A DNA stretch of 64,000 nucleotides, from assembly GCA_017550145.1 (NCBI GenBank), contig JAFZQG010000004.1, positions 124,001 through 188,000 on the forward strand, given 5' to 3'. The position numbers were made by a program, and so were the translations under genes. Under the pieces are notes generated by a model. The model was not told the origin of the DNA and did no database searches. It was given only the letters and a program-made list of their open reading frames with translations. Origin of the DNA: Erysipelotrichaceae bacterium. GTDB lineage: Bacteria > Bacillota_I > Bacilli_A > Erysipelotrichales > Erysipelotrichaceae. Shown here piece by piece: positions 1-7,467 of this stretch. Each line of letters opens with the position of its first letter. Position 1 is the first letter of the stretch.

Positions 1-774
1 TATCGCAAACATCATGCTCTGGATCGCAAATGGAATACCGACTTTAAAGATTTCGATTACTTCTTCCTTATCAAATCTCAGCTCCTTTAAAGAGAACTGA
101 TAAATATCGCTGGTGTGATAGAAGATAAACAGGATGACCAGAGCACAGACCAGATGCGAAAGGAAAGTTGCCATTGAGGTTCCGAAGACCCCGAGTTTTA
201 AGATTCCTGCCAGAAGCAAATCAAATCCGATCTTGCAGACGGCGGTTACCATTATCAGCATCAGCGGTCTTTTTGAATCACCTAAAGCCCTTAAGATCGA
301 AACACCGGACTGATAGACAAAATAGAAGACCATCGATCCGAAATAGAAGCGCAGATACACAAGTGATGTTGAGATCGTTTCTTCAGGTGTTCCCATCAGT
401 CTGAGCAGGAAGGGGGATATGGTGATCATTAAGACGGTCAGAAAGGCGCCGAAAGAAATCGACACAAACATTCCGGTCTTGACGACGTTGGATGCCTTCT
501 CCATGTTTCCTTTACCGTAGCTCTGAGCAACTCTGACGGTTATGGCTGCCGTCAGACCCGATACACAGTTAAGGATAATATTGATGATCGAATTGGCGGA
601 ACCGCCGACGGAGGCCAGTGCCTCCTTACCGATGAAACGTCCTAAAACAACGCTGTCCGCAAAGCCATAGAACATCTGTAAAAGATAGCCCATGAACACC
701 GGGAAAAAGAACAGCATCATCTGTTCGAGAATGTTTCCGTTTAAAATATCTTTCTTACTCGAGCGGCGAAACAT
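1..774 (-). CDS. MATE family efflux transporter (N-terminal part, runs off the left edge)
   Basis: Multidrug and toxin extrusion family antiporter in the cytoplasmic membrane. About 258 residues are visible from MFRRSSKKDILNGN onward, with several long hydrophobic segments. The stretch 'MLFFFPVFMGYLLQMFYG' followed by 'FADSVVLGRFIG' is the usual first-helix region of MATE proteins, and 'NIILNCVSGLTAAITVRVAQSYG' continues the family pattern. The start is the ATG at 774, which overlaps the end of the upstream small gene by about 20 bases, so the two are probably co-transcribed. The C-terminal half lies outside the window. Substrate cannot be told from sequence. Confidence 0.88.
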   Translation of the reverse strand, partial: MFRRSSKKDILNGNILEQMMLFFFPVFMGYLLQMFYGFADSVVLGRFIGKEALASVGGSANSIINIILNCVSGLTAAITVRVAQSYGKGNMEKASNVVKTGMFVSISFGAFLTVLMITISPFLLRLMGTPEETISTSLVYLRFYFGSMVFYFVYQSGVSILRALGDSKRPLMLIMVTAVCKIGFDLLLAGILKLGVFGTSMATFLSHLVCALVILFIFYHTSDIYQFSLKELRFDKEEVIEIFKVGIPFAIQSMMFAI

Positions 775-1096
775 TTCTTCTGTACCTTCCGATCTTTTTC
801 TTCAGTTCTTTTTCTTCCTGTTTAAGAGCTCTGATCTGACGTTTATGATCTTCTCTTACTCTGAGTTTATTAAAAAGCAGGCCCAGGTCTGTTTTGCCGA
901 CCGGTCCGAGATAATCGTTCTTTATTTTCTGTCCGTCTCTGTAGGTGAGATAATAATAACCTTTGCCGTTGCGGTATAGGGTATTCACATGACCTTTAGG
1001 AAAACTCTTAAGTTCTTCCTTAAGTCTGTTCTGTGTTTCTCTGTTTTCATCCAGTCTGTTTATCAGGATGTTTCTGTCTTCATTCATCTGTTTCAT
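755..1096 (-). CDS. Small charged coiled-coil protein of unknown function
   Basis: I do not recognise this 113-residue protein with certainty. The N-terminal third and the C-terminal third are rich in Lys, Glu and Arg and look helical or coiled-coil (for example 'RQIRALKQEEKELKKKIG'). Between them is a compact aromatic motif, 'YRNGKGYYYLTYRDGQK' followed by 'YLGP', resembling a short beta-hairpin seen in several uncharacterised nucleic-acid-associated small proteins; that likeness is weak. It overlaps the MATE gene start and is separated from the upstream nicotinamidase-like gene by a terminator. The fourth codon is also ATG and could be the true start. Confidence 0.6.
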   Translation of the reverse strand: MKQMNEDRNILINRLDENRETQNRLKEELKSFPKGHVNTLYRNGKGYYYLTYRDGQKIKNDYLGPVGKTDLGLLFNKLRVREDHKRQIRALKQEEKELKKKIGRYRRNVSPLE

Positions 1097-1116
1097 TGTA
1101 TGTTTTTGCTATACAA

Positions 1117-1142
1117 AAAGCAATATCATCTGATATTGCTTT
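1117..1142 (-). terminator. Intrinsic terminator after the nicotinamidase-like gene
   Basis: A 12-bp perfect inverted repeat (AAAGCAATATCA / TGATATTGCTTT, two-base loop) with a T-rich run on the minus strand. It closes the dnaX-recR-nicotinamidase operon before the small coiled-coil gene. Confidence 0.75.
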
Positions 1143-1174
1143 GATTAAAAATTTATGAAGTTATGTCTTCTTTG

Positions 1175-1711
1175 CTATTCCATATCGATCTGGCACATCT
1201 TCATGGTCTGAAGAGCAGCTTCATGTGTCTCAGGAGTTACGCCGGCACAACAATCCGGTATAACTTTAACCGGGGTCTCAAAGAAAGCGGCTTTGACCAT
1301 CAGAGCATTTGATACTACACAGATATCGGTACATAAACCCACTAGGGTAATGCTTTCAATCGGTTCTTTCTTGTCTGCCTCTTTAAGGACTTCAACCAGT
1401 TTTTCACTGCCGAAGGTCGGCTTATTGATGATCATATACGAACCCTGATCACGGCTGCTTAATGCCTCTTCAATGGCCGGATTCAGTTTCCAGCCTTCGC
1501 TTCCTTCGATACAGTGAACGACCGGAAGATGCCTGCCTTCGTTGGTGTTCATGTAGTCGTCATAGTGTGTATCACGCGTACAGATGACAAAATCATAGTC
1601 TTTCTTAATTTCCCTGGCAACATTATCAACGATCTGAACAGCTTCTTTTGTTCCCAAAGATCCATCGATAAAATCTTTCTGCATATCTACTACTATCAGT
1701 ACTTTTTTCAT
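1175..1711 (-). CDS. Isochorismatase-family cysteine hydrolase, nicotinamidase-like
   Basis: Cytoplasmic hydrolase of the isochorismatase/nicotinamidase superfamily, 178 residues, a usual length. The expected triad is visible: Asp9 in 'VVDMQKDF', Lys97 in 'INKPTF' and Cys131 in 'GLCTDICVVSNAL'. Asp47 and His49 in 'TRDTHYDDY' with His66 in 'PVVHCIEG' fit the nicotinamidase metal site, which supports a role in turning nicotinamide into nicotinate for NAD salvage. Other amidases of the family are possible. It starts 11 bases after the EVE-like gene, with AAGGAAG as ribosome site, as last gene of the dnaX operon. Confidence 0.85.
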   Translation of the reverse strand: MKKVLIVVDMQKDFIDGSLGTKEAVQIVDNVAREIKKDYDFVICTRDTHYDDYMNTNEGRHLPVVHCIEGSEGWKLNPAIEEALSSRDQGSYMIINKPTFGSEKLVEVLKEADKKEPIESITLVGLCTDICVVSNALMVKAAFFETPVKVIPDCCAGVTPETHEAALQTMKMCQIDME

Positions 1712-1722
1712 TTTTCTCTTCC

Positions 1723-2592
1723 TTAATATTTATTCATTATGGCATTCAATTCGCTGTCATGGTTACTGCTTATGAAACGGGTATAGACCTTTCCGTCATA
1801 GTAATCTTCAAGATATCTCTTATATAATCCGACCTGACCGATCAGTAAACGGTCGTTTATTTCTTTATCATTATAGAATACAACGTCCAGATCATAACCT
1901 TTCAGTCTGTATAACTCGTTGTTAGAATTCTGCACGAATTCATATCCCTCGTGTTCTTCTTTGAATTGATTTAGAACCTTCCTGGCTTTTCTCAGTATCT
2001 TTTCCGTTTCTTCAATATCGCCGATCTTTTTATGAGACGCAAACAGCGCGAAGATGATCTCTTCTTTTTCGATCGCTTCACTGTTGTCGTTGAGATCGGA
2101 CCACAGATCTTTGGACTCTTTAGCCAGACGCAACAGCTTCGTTACGGTCTCTGCCGGTTTGAGATAGATATATGATTCGATATTGTTGGAGATTCTGATC
2201 CCGCACTCGCTCAGATAGATAGGCTGGAAGAAGGTGACGTTTTCCAGAAGGAAACCCGAGATCTTTTTCGGCAGCTTTTTATCTTTGGATACTCTTAATA
2301 TCGATTCCTTGAATTCGTCGATGTTCTGATAACCGTTAAGTAATCCGTATTTATCCCACATCGTTTTGATGGAGGCAACATTAATTTCTTTGACTCTGCC
2401 GAAGCCGACGATTCCTTTTTCGTTTCTCTTGCGGTGTTCCTTGTCTTTGGATAAAAAGAAGACCAGATCTCCGACACCAAAATCAGAAAAATTAACATTA
2501 GTTGAAAGACGCCAAAAGTTCACCGTCTTATGATTGTTGAGGCGGTGAAGCTCCAGCATTTTGGAATCGGTTATATAGGCAATCGCAGACAT
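1723..2592 (-). CDS. EVE/PUA-like domain protein of unknown function
   Basis: A 289-residue soluble protein. The first 120 or so residues read like an EVE (PUA-like) fold: 'TVNFWRLSTN' followed by 'GDLVFFLSKD' and 'KGIVGFGRVKEI', the pattern of small domains that bind modified bases in DNA or RNA. The remainder has a charged helical middle and a C-terminal part ('YDLDVVFYNDKEIND') that I do not recognise. It lies 20 bases after the Card1-like gene and 11 bases before the nicotinamidase-like gene, so it is part of the recR operon. The domain call is by eye only. Confidence 0.55.
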   Translation of the reverse strand: MSAIAYITDSKMLELHRLNNHKTVNFWRLSTNVNFSDFGVGDLVFFLSKDKEHRKRNEKGIVGFGRVKEINVASIKTMWDKYGLLNGYQNIDEFKESILRVSKDKKLPKKISGFLLENVTFFQPIYLSECGIRISNNIESYIYLKPAETVTKLLRLAKESKDLWSDLNDNSEAIEKEEIIFALFASHKKIGDIEETEKILRKARKVLNQFKEEHEGYEFVQNSNNELYRLKGYDLDVVFYNDKEINDRLLIGQVGLYKRYLEDYYDGKVYTRFISSNHDSELNAIMNKY

Positions 2593-2612
2593 ATCTTTAA
2601 TTCAATTATATT

Positions 2613-3752
2613 CTATCGGATATCATCGTAGATATAAGTGCCTTCGACGATCGACAGGAAGACCTTGCAGACATCGTCATCAACAAACGATGATCTGTCA
2701 ACAATATATATACCGAGTTCTTCGGCCTTGGCATAGGTGCTTGGATATTTGCGGTCCAGTTCTTCACAGATACATAAAACCGGCAAGGATAAGGCATTAC
2801 CGAAACGGCTGTTATGGACATAGATCTCGTTTAATGTATCGGCATCAGCTTTAGTCGATTTGCATGACACAAACAGCATCCTGTTGTTTCTGATCAGTAA
2901 ACAGTCTAATTCGCATCTGACCGGATAGATATACTTTTCGTCGGAGAAGTCGATGACCGCACTCATCTTCACATCATCGAAATATCCGGATTCGTTAAGT
3001 TTGATAAACAGATAGTTTTCTAAAAAGGCGCCAGATACGGATGTCAGTTCTTTAAGTTTTCTGGTTTTGAAGGTCAGACAGTTTTCTTCATCGATTTCAA
3101 AAAGATCTCCGATATTCTTGTATCCGCCATCCGTTATCAGGTTGCGGGCGTTGTCGTTGCTGAGCTGGTAAGTGTTGGCTCCCAGGTATTCACTGGAACT
3201 GATGATCGAATTGACTTTTGTTATGTAACGGATGAAGTTGCCATAGTTGCCGATGTTTTTGTCGACAACTTCCATAATGGTTTCGATCGTTCTTTTATCG
3301 GCGGCGTTACGGTGCATATATTCCTTGATCTCGCCGCCTCTTAAAGTCAGAACGTCATCGATCTGTAATTTGAAAACCTTGTCGGTAATGACCGTGTGGG
3401 TACGGTAATCTTTAATGTTGTTTTCTTCGTCGTCGTAATAGATGATCTGATAAGAGGTGTTCTTGGTTAATTCAAACAGCAGTAAAGAAAGATACTTGGC
3501 TCCGCCGACATCAATGATCAGGTCTTTGTTTTCATCGAGGATCTGCTGCAACTGCGGCACGTCATTACTTAACTGGATGAAATGGGTCTTGATGTCTTTG
3601 TAACGGGTCAGGACCTTATCGATGTTGACAAAATGGTTCAGATTGACATCATGATGATAAACATAAAAAATCTCATCAACCTGTAAGGTCAATGCGCTTA
3701 CAACGTTATTGAGAGGTTCGTCATTGTCGTAGACAGTAAGTATTTTATTCAC
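2613..3752 (-). CDS. Card1/Can2-like (DUF1887) protein: CARF-like domain plus PD-(D/E)XK-like nuclease domain
   Basis: 379 residues. The N-terminal domain has the Rossmann-like look of a CARF ligand-binding domain; 'IIDVGGAKYLSLLLFELT' (about 79-96) sits where the family has its N-x-T-G-G-T-K signature, here changed to D-V-G-G-A-K (81-86). The C-terminal domain resembles the nuclease half: Glu245 in 'GAFLENYLF', then 'ELDCLLIRNNRMLFVSCKS' giving Asp283 and Lys298, but the usual Glu of E-x-K is Ser296. Family knowledge: Card1/Can2 proteins are cyclic-oligoadenylate-activated nucleases of type III CRISPR immunity. No cas10 or array is in view. GTG start at 3752 with AGGA nine bases upstream; overlaps recR by 8 bases. 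Confidence 0.7.
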   Translation of the reverse strand: MNKILTVYDNDEPLNNVVSALTLQVDEIFYVYHHDVNLNHFVNIDKVLTRYKDIKTHFIQLSNDVPQLQQILDENKDLIIDVGGAKYLSLLLFELTKNTSYQIIYYDDEENNIKDYRTHTVITDKVFKLQIDDVLTLRGGEIKEYMHRNAADKRTIETIMEVVDKNIGNYGNFIRYITKVNSIISSSEYLGANTYQLSNDNARNLITDGGYKNIGDLFEIDEENCLTFKTRKLKELTSVSGAFLENYLFIKLNESGYFDDVKMSAVIDFSDEKYIYPVRCELDCLLIRNNRMLFVSCKSTKADADTLNEIYVHNSRFGNALSLPVLCICEELDRKYPSTYAKAEELGIYIVDRSSFVDDDVCKVFLSIVEGTYIYDDIR

Positions 3753-4341
3753 TTTCGATCTTCCTGCGGTTATCCAGCGCTTTGATCAGGGTCAGGTCAT
3801 CCGCATAATCAAGAGAGGCTCCCATCGGTAAACCGTGAGCCAGTCTGGTTACCAGTACCTGTTTATCCTTAAGGATCTTATCCAGATATAAGGCCGTCAT
3901 CTCACCATCCATGGTAGGGGAAGTGGCGACGATGATTTCTTTGGTGTTTTCGTTTATGCGGTTTAAAAGTTTTTCGATATTAAGATCTTCAGGGTAGATG
4001 CCTTTTGATGAAGAGATAAGACCGCCTAAAACATGATACAGTCCTTTGTATGAACCGGTCTTTTCGATAGCTACTACATCCTGCGGATTGGCTACGACCA
4101 TGATCACTGAAGGATTACGGCTGTGATCCTTACAGAAGGAGCACTCGTCTTCATCGCTCAGAAAACCGCAGATGCGACATCTTTTTATTTCCTTGATTCC
4201 CACTAAAGTGGATGCTATATCATTTATCTGTTCGCCGTCTTTTTCTAGAAGCGCAAACGCATAACGCTGGGCAGTCTTGTTTCCGACACCGGGTAGCTTT
4301 TCAAAAAGGGCGATCAGATCTTCAAATCTCTGCGGATACAT
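3745..4341 (-). CDS. recR: Recombination mediator protein RecR
   Basis: Ring-forming DNA-binding protein that works with RecF/RecO to load RecA on gapped DNA. 198 residues, the normal length. Visible in order: helix-hairpin-helix 'LFEKLPGVGNKTAQRYAF' (12-29), C4 zinc finger with CxxC at 55-58 and CxxC at 67-70, Toprim domain starting 'VIMVVANPQDVVAIEKTG', and the C-terminal 'TRLAHGLPMGASLDYADDLTL'. The ATG overlaps the ybaB stop by one base (TAATG), a translational coupling also typical of Bacillus dnaX-yaaK-recR. Confidence 0.97.
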   Translation of the reverse strand: MYPQRFEDLIALFEKLPGVGNKTAQRYAFALLEKDGEQINDIASTLVGIKEIKRCRICGFLSDEDECSFCKDHSRNPSVIMVVANPQDVVAIEKTGSYKGLYHVLGGLISSSKGIYPEDLNIEKLLNRINENTKEIIVATSPTMDGEMTALYLDKILKDKQVLVTRLAHGLPMGASLDYADDLTLIKALDNRRKIESE

Positions 4342-4649
4342 TATTTTCTGGTCGGAATTCCCATGGCTGAAGCCATTGAACCGAACTTGTCTTGTTTGAG
4401 TTCGTCGACTTTTTCTAACGCATCATTGACGGCGATCATCACCAGATCTTCGACCATCTCTTTATCGTCAGGATTTAAGATCTCGGGATCGATATTTACC
4501 GATAATATTTCATTTGCACCATTGACCGTTACTTTAACCAGGCCGTTGGAAGCAGATCCTTCAAACTCCATCGCATTGATCTGATCGGTGGCTTTTTCCA
4601 GTTCTTTCTGCATGGCCTGAGCCTGCTGCATTAATTTGTTGATATCCAT
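4341..4649 (-). CDS. YbaB/EbfC family nucleoid-associated protein
   Basis: Small dimeric DNA-binding protein, 102 residues from MDINKLMQQAQAM. The heptad-like N-terminal helix 'LMQQAQAMQKELEKA', then 'GLVKVTVNGANEILSVNIDPE' and 'DLVMIAVNDALEKV', are the standard YbaB pattern. An upstream in-frame ATG at 4661 exists, but the start at 4649 has a GAGG site five to six bases before it, made from the last codons of dnaX. It sits between dnaX and recR as in most Bacillota. Confidence 0.95.
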   Translation of the reverse strand: MDINKLMQQAQAMQKELEKATDQINAMEFEGSASNGLVKVTVNGANEILSVNIDPEILNPDDKEMVEDLVMIAVNDALEKVDELKQDKFGSMASAMGIPTRK

Positions 4650-4650
4650 A

Positions 4651-6282
4651 CTATTCCTCAACTTTCAGTGTATCACCGAAGAGATCTTTCAGTTTCTCTT
4701 CCGGTGTTTCTTCTTTTACTTCATCGAAATGATATTTTTCTACATAGACCGGTTTGTTTCTTTCTTCGACCGGTGTCTTCTTATAAAGTTCGATCAGTTC
4801 GTTCTTCTTATCCTGATCAATAGCATAGACCATCTTGTCGATACCGAATTCTTTATTGATGAAGCGGTAGAGTTCTTCGTTCAGAGCTTTGGTATTGATG
4901 TTGTTGGCCTGAGAGCGGTTACCGCAGATAATGATCGCGTCCTTATTGGAAGCGAAGAGTTCGGTTCCTATCAGCATCTGATAGAATTTGCGTTTTTCCG
5001 GTTCGTAGGCATAGAGATCAAGCTTGTTGTAGATGATCTGATCCGCAACCTTCAGATCTCTGTTGGCATCCAGCAAGATCGCCAGCAGGAATTCGGTTTC
5101 CGGTTCTACCACAAAGCTTTCAACTTTTTCTTCTTCGATCGTCTTAACCGGTTCTTCTTTTACGGTTTCTTCCTTTTTCTCAACAGTCTTTTTCGGGCTT
5201 GCTGATCTTCTGGTGTTGGCCATTCTGATCAGACAGAGCTCCAGATAGACCAGGAAGTTCTGATTCTGTTTTTCCCGGGAAATTACTTCTTCAAGATTTT
5301 CCGCATCCTGCAAGAGGGTGTCGATCGGAATGTTTCTCAAAATTTCCTGGGCTTCAATGGCGTTAATCCTGTTGAGCAGGTTTTCCTTACCCTGATCGGA
5401 ATAGATCAGTGCATCCTTAACGATTTCCAGCAGATCGACAGCCAGACGTTTGGTGTCCATACCCTGGACATACATATTTCTGAGTTTGGTGACGACTTCA
5501 CTGACTTCGTTCTGATGGATCTTGTTGAAGAGATCGACTTCTTCCGGAGTAGATGTTAAGCCGAAGATATGTTCGACATCTTCCAGCTTAAGTTCTTCGG
5601 GATTATATGAGAGACACTGTTCCAGAAGGGAAAGGGCATCTCGCATGCCGCCTTCAGCCAGTCTTGATAATTCTTCCACGGCTTTTTCTTCAAAAGGAAC
5701 GTTTTCTCTTTTGAGGATCTCCATAGTTCTTTTCTTGATCTCATAAGTACTGATCTTGGAGAAGTTGTATCTCTGACACCTTGATAAGACGGTCGGGATG
5801 ACTTTCTGCGGATCAGTCGTAGCCAGAATAAAGATCACATGAGCAGGAGGCTCTTCCAGGGTTTTCAGTAAAGCATTGAAAGCCTGGGCTGTCAGCATGT
5901 GTACTTCATCGATGATATAGACTTTATATTTACCCAGAAGAGGGGCATAAGGAACCTGTTCGATTATTTCTCTGACATCGTCAACGCCGTTGTTGCTGGC
6001 GGCATCGAGCTCAATGATGTCCGGATGATTTCCATCCAGGTAAGCTTTACAGTTTTCACACTGATCACAGGCTTCACCATCAAAAGATTCGCAGTTGATG
6101 GCCTTCGCAAAAAGCTTCGCTACCGAAGTCTTGCCGGTTCCACGAGGTCCCGCGAAGAGGTAGGCGTGAGCGATCTTGTTGTTTCTGATCGCATTAACCA
6201 AAGTCTTCACGATATAATCCTGACCGACTACTTCCGCGAACTTTGCGGGTCTGTATGTTCTGTAGAGTACCTGATATGCCAT
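4651..6282 (-). CDS. dnaX: DNA polymerase III subunits gamma/tau
   Basis: Clamp-loader ATPase of the replicative polymerase. Walker A 'GPRGTGKTSVAKLFA', the four-Cys zinc module 'CESFDGEACDQCENC', Walker B 'VYIIDEVHML' and sensor 1 'ILATTDPQKVIPTVLSRCQR' are all present, followed by a tau-like C-terminal extension with Lys/Glu-rich linker 'KKTVEKKEETVKEE'. 543 residues from the ATG at 6282 (MAYQVLYRTYRP). An in-frame TTG at 6300 has AAGAGG four bases upstream, whereas the ATG has GGAG twelve bases upstream; family alignment favours the ATG. No tadA-linked SRP RNA lies directly upstream; a terminator does. Confidence 0.96.
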   Translation of the reverse strand: MAYQVLYRTYRPAKFAEVVGQDYIVKTLVNAIRNNKIAHAYLFAGPRGTGKTSVAKLFAKAINCESFDGEACDQCENCKAYLDGNHPDIIELDAASNNGVDDVREIIEQVPYAPLLGKYKVYIIDEVHMLTAQAFNALLKTLEEPPAHVIFILATTDPQKVIPTVLSRCQRYNFSKISTYEIKKRTMEILKRENVPFEEKAVEELSRLAEGGMRDALSLLEQCLSYNPEELKLEDVEHIFGLTSTPEEVDLFNKIHQNEVSEVVTKLRNMYVQGMDTKRLAVDLLEIVKDALIYSDQGKENLLNRINAIEAQEILRNIPIDTLLQDAENLEEVISREKQNQNFLVYLELCLIRMANTRRSASPKKTVEKKEETVKEEPVKTIEEEKVESFVVEPETEFLLAILLDANRDLKVADQIIYNKLDLYAYEPEKRKFYQMLIGTELFASNKDAIIICGNRSQANNINTKALNEELYRFINKEFGIDKMVYAIDQDKKNELIELYKKTPVEERNKPVYVEKYHFDEVKEETPEEKLKDLFGDTLKVEE

Positions 6283-6332
6283 ACACTTATTATACTCCAA
6301 GGAACCTCTTATTTCTCAGCCGCTGAAAACAA

Positions 6333-6358
6333 AAAGATAAAACATCTGTCTTATCTTT
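6333..6358 (-). terminator. Intrinsic terminator between tadA and dnaX
   Basis: An 11-bp stem with one G-U pair (AAAGATAAGAC / GTTTTATCTTT on the minus strand, four-base loop) followed by TTTTT. It separates tadA from dnaX, although a promoter-like pair upstream of it could make it an attenuator of dnaX. Confidence 0.65.
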
Positions 6359-6398
6359 GGCCTTTGTTTATGCACTTTCTCTATTTCCGTGGCAATAT

Positions 6399-6842
6399 CT
6401 AGCGCTTATTTTTAAAGAAGTCTTTCAGGATTTTCGAACATTCTTCTTCCATCAGGCCGCCTTTGATTTCCGGATAATGGTTTAACCCCTTGATCCGTTT
6501 GAATCTGATGTTGGAAACCAGGGCTCCGCCCTTAGGATCCTTGCAGCCGTAGAAGATCCTGTCGATTCTGGAGTTGACGATAGCTCCCGTGCACATCATG
6601 CACGGTTCCAGTGTCACATACAGATCGCAGCCCTTAAGATTCCAGTTATCTAGTTTTTTACAGGCTTTATTAATACATTCGATCTCCGCATGAAAGAGGG
6701 CACAGTTTTTTCTGACCTTGCGGTTGTGAGCCCTGGCTATGATTTCGTTATCTTTGACGATAACACAGCCGATCGGTACTTCATCTTTTTTGAATGCTTT
6801 TAAGGCTTCTTTATAAGCCTGCATCATAAATTCGTTTTTCAT
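6399..6842 (-). CDS. tadA: tRNA adenosine(34) deaminase TadA
   Basis: Zinc deaminase that converts adenosine 34 of tRNA-Arg(ACG) to inosine. 147 residues from MKNEFMMQAYKEALKAF. The catalytic signatures are 'FHAEIECI' (zinc His and proton-shuttling Glu) and 'TLEPCMMCTGAI' (two zinc cysteines). The open frame continues far upstream, but the ATG at 6842 overlaps the stop of the upstream membrane gene by four bases (ATGA) and matches the family N-terminus. Confidence 0.96.
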   Translation of the reverse strand: MKNEFMMQAYKEALKAFKKDEVPIGCVIVKDNEIIARAHNRKVRKNCALFHAEIECINKACKKLDNWNLKGCDLYVTLEPCMMCTGAIVNSRIDRIFYGCKDPKGGALVSNIRFKRIKGLNHYPEIKGGLMEEECSKILKDFFKNKR

Positions 6843-7327
6843 TTCAGTATAAAACTTAATATTGCGGAGATAATTGCTGATATTATCGGAAAACCTATAA
6901 CTGTGCCAGCCCACTTTTTTATGAACGCCTGTTTGTCGATATAAGGCCTCAGGTCTTCCGTACCAGGGATTAACCAGGCTCTTGTGTGGTTGACCCAATA
7001 CCAGTCGATAAATATACGGTCAAACACTCCTTCAATCAGAAGTACGGCACTCATCTGATAGAATCCCTGCCAGAAACCGCGGGCTTTGTTGATAAAGAAA
7101 ACGGCGACGATCACAAAGATAAAATAGGGCAGTACACCCAGATACATAAACAGACCTTTGTTTCTTTTGATTTTCTTTTCAGTTATAAGTCTATTCTCAA
7201 TACATCTTTTCTGAACTTTCTCATCATAAAAGAAAACCATGTTTTCAGCACCATTAGCTATACCATAGACACAGCTGAGCAGAACGATAAAGCAGCAGAC
7301 GATTCCTTCAAATATCACTAAAGCCAT
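6839..7327 (-). CDS. Small integral membrane protein of unknown function
   Basis: 162 residues with about four hydrophobic segments: an N-terminal 'ALVIFEGIVCCFIVLLSCVYGIA', 'FMYLGVLPYFIFVIVAVFF', 'MSAVLLIEGVFDRIFIDWYWV' and a C-terminal 'TVIGFPIISAIISAIL'. The conserved-looking patch 'DWYWVNHTRAWLIPGTEDL' between the last two segments could face one membrane side. I do not recognise the family. The ATG at 7327 is chosen because AAGGA lies eight bases upstream; longer forms would run into the SRP RNA. It overlaps tadA by four bases, so the two are translated together. Confidence 0.75.
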   Translation of the reverse strand: MALVIFEGIVCCFIVLLSCVYGIANGAENMVFFYDEKVQKRCIENRLITEKKIKRNKGLFMYLGVLPYFIFVIVAVFFINKARGFWQGFYQMSAVLLIEGVFDRIFIDWYWVNHTRAWLIPGTEDLRPYIDKQAFIKKWAGTVIGFPIISAIISAILSFILK

Positions 7328-7356
7328 ATTCTTAATCCTTTTCCATCTAAATAAAA

Positions 7357-7436
7357 ATGGTACACACAGACAGAGGTTCGTATGGCTGCTTGCTTCCGCA
7401 CCTGACCAAGTTAGTAACATGTTTGTTGTACCATCT
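7357..7436 (-). ncRNA. ffs: Small signal recognition particle RNA (4.5S type)
   Basis: The minus strand at 7384-7407 reads GGTCAGGTGCGG followed by AAGCAAGCAGCC, the universally conserved SRP domain IV with the asymmetric loop and GGAA tetraloop that binds Ffh. The ends pair (ATGGTACA with TGTACCAT) and are followed by TTTTTATTT as terminator. At roughly 80 bases it lacks the Alu domain of the long Bacillus RNA. It lies two genes above dnaX, the neighbourhood where Bacillus keeps its SRP RNA. Confidence 0.93.
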
Positions 7437-7438
7437 AT

Positions 7439-7467
7439 ATTTTATAGTATGTCTTTCTTTGTTTCAA
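7439..7467 (-). promoter_or_regulatory. Promoter of the SRP RNA
   Basis: On the minus strand TTGAAA (7462-7467), 17 bases, then TAAAAT (7439-7444), placed just upstream of the RNA 5' end. Nearly consensus sigma-A spacing and sequence. It overlaps the last codon of the upstream gene. Confidence 0.7.

Noticed and set aside
2613-3752. Evidence of a CRISPR-Cas type III locus
   Set aside because: Only the Card1-like protein is present; no repeats with regular spacers and no Cas genes anywhere in the window.
4636-5205. 189-codon plus-strand frame opposite dnaX
   Set aside because: Low-complexity Phe/Ile-rich shadow of the dnaX coding strand with no ribosome site.
6301-6398. SRP RNA between tadA and dnaX, its place in Bacillus
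   Set aside because: No conserved GGTCAGG...GCAGCC core there; the real one is at 7357-7436 and this gap holds a terminator.
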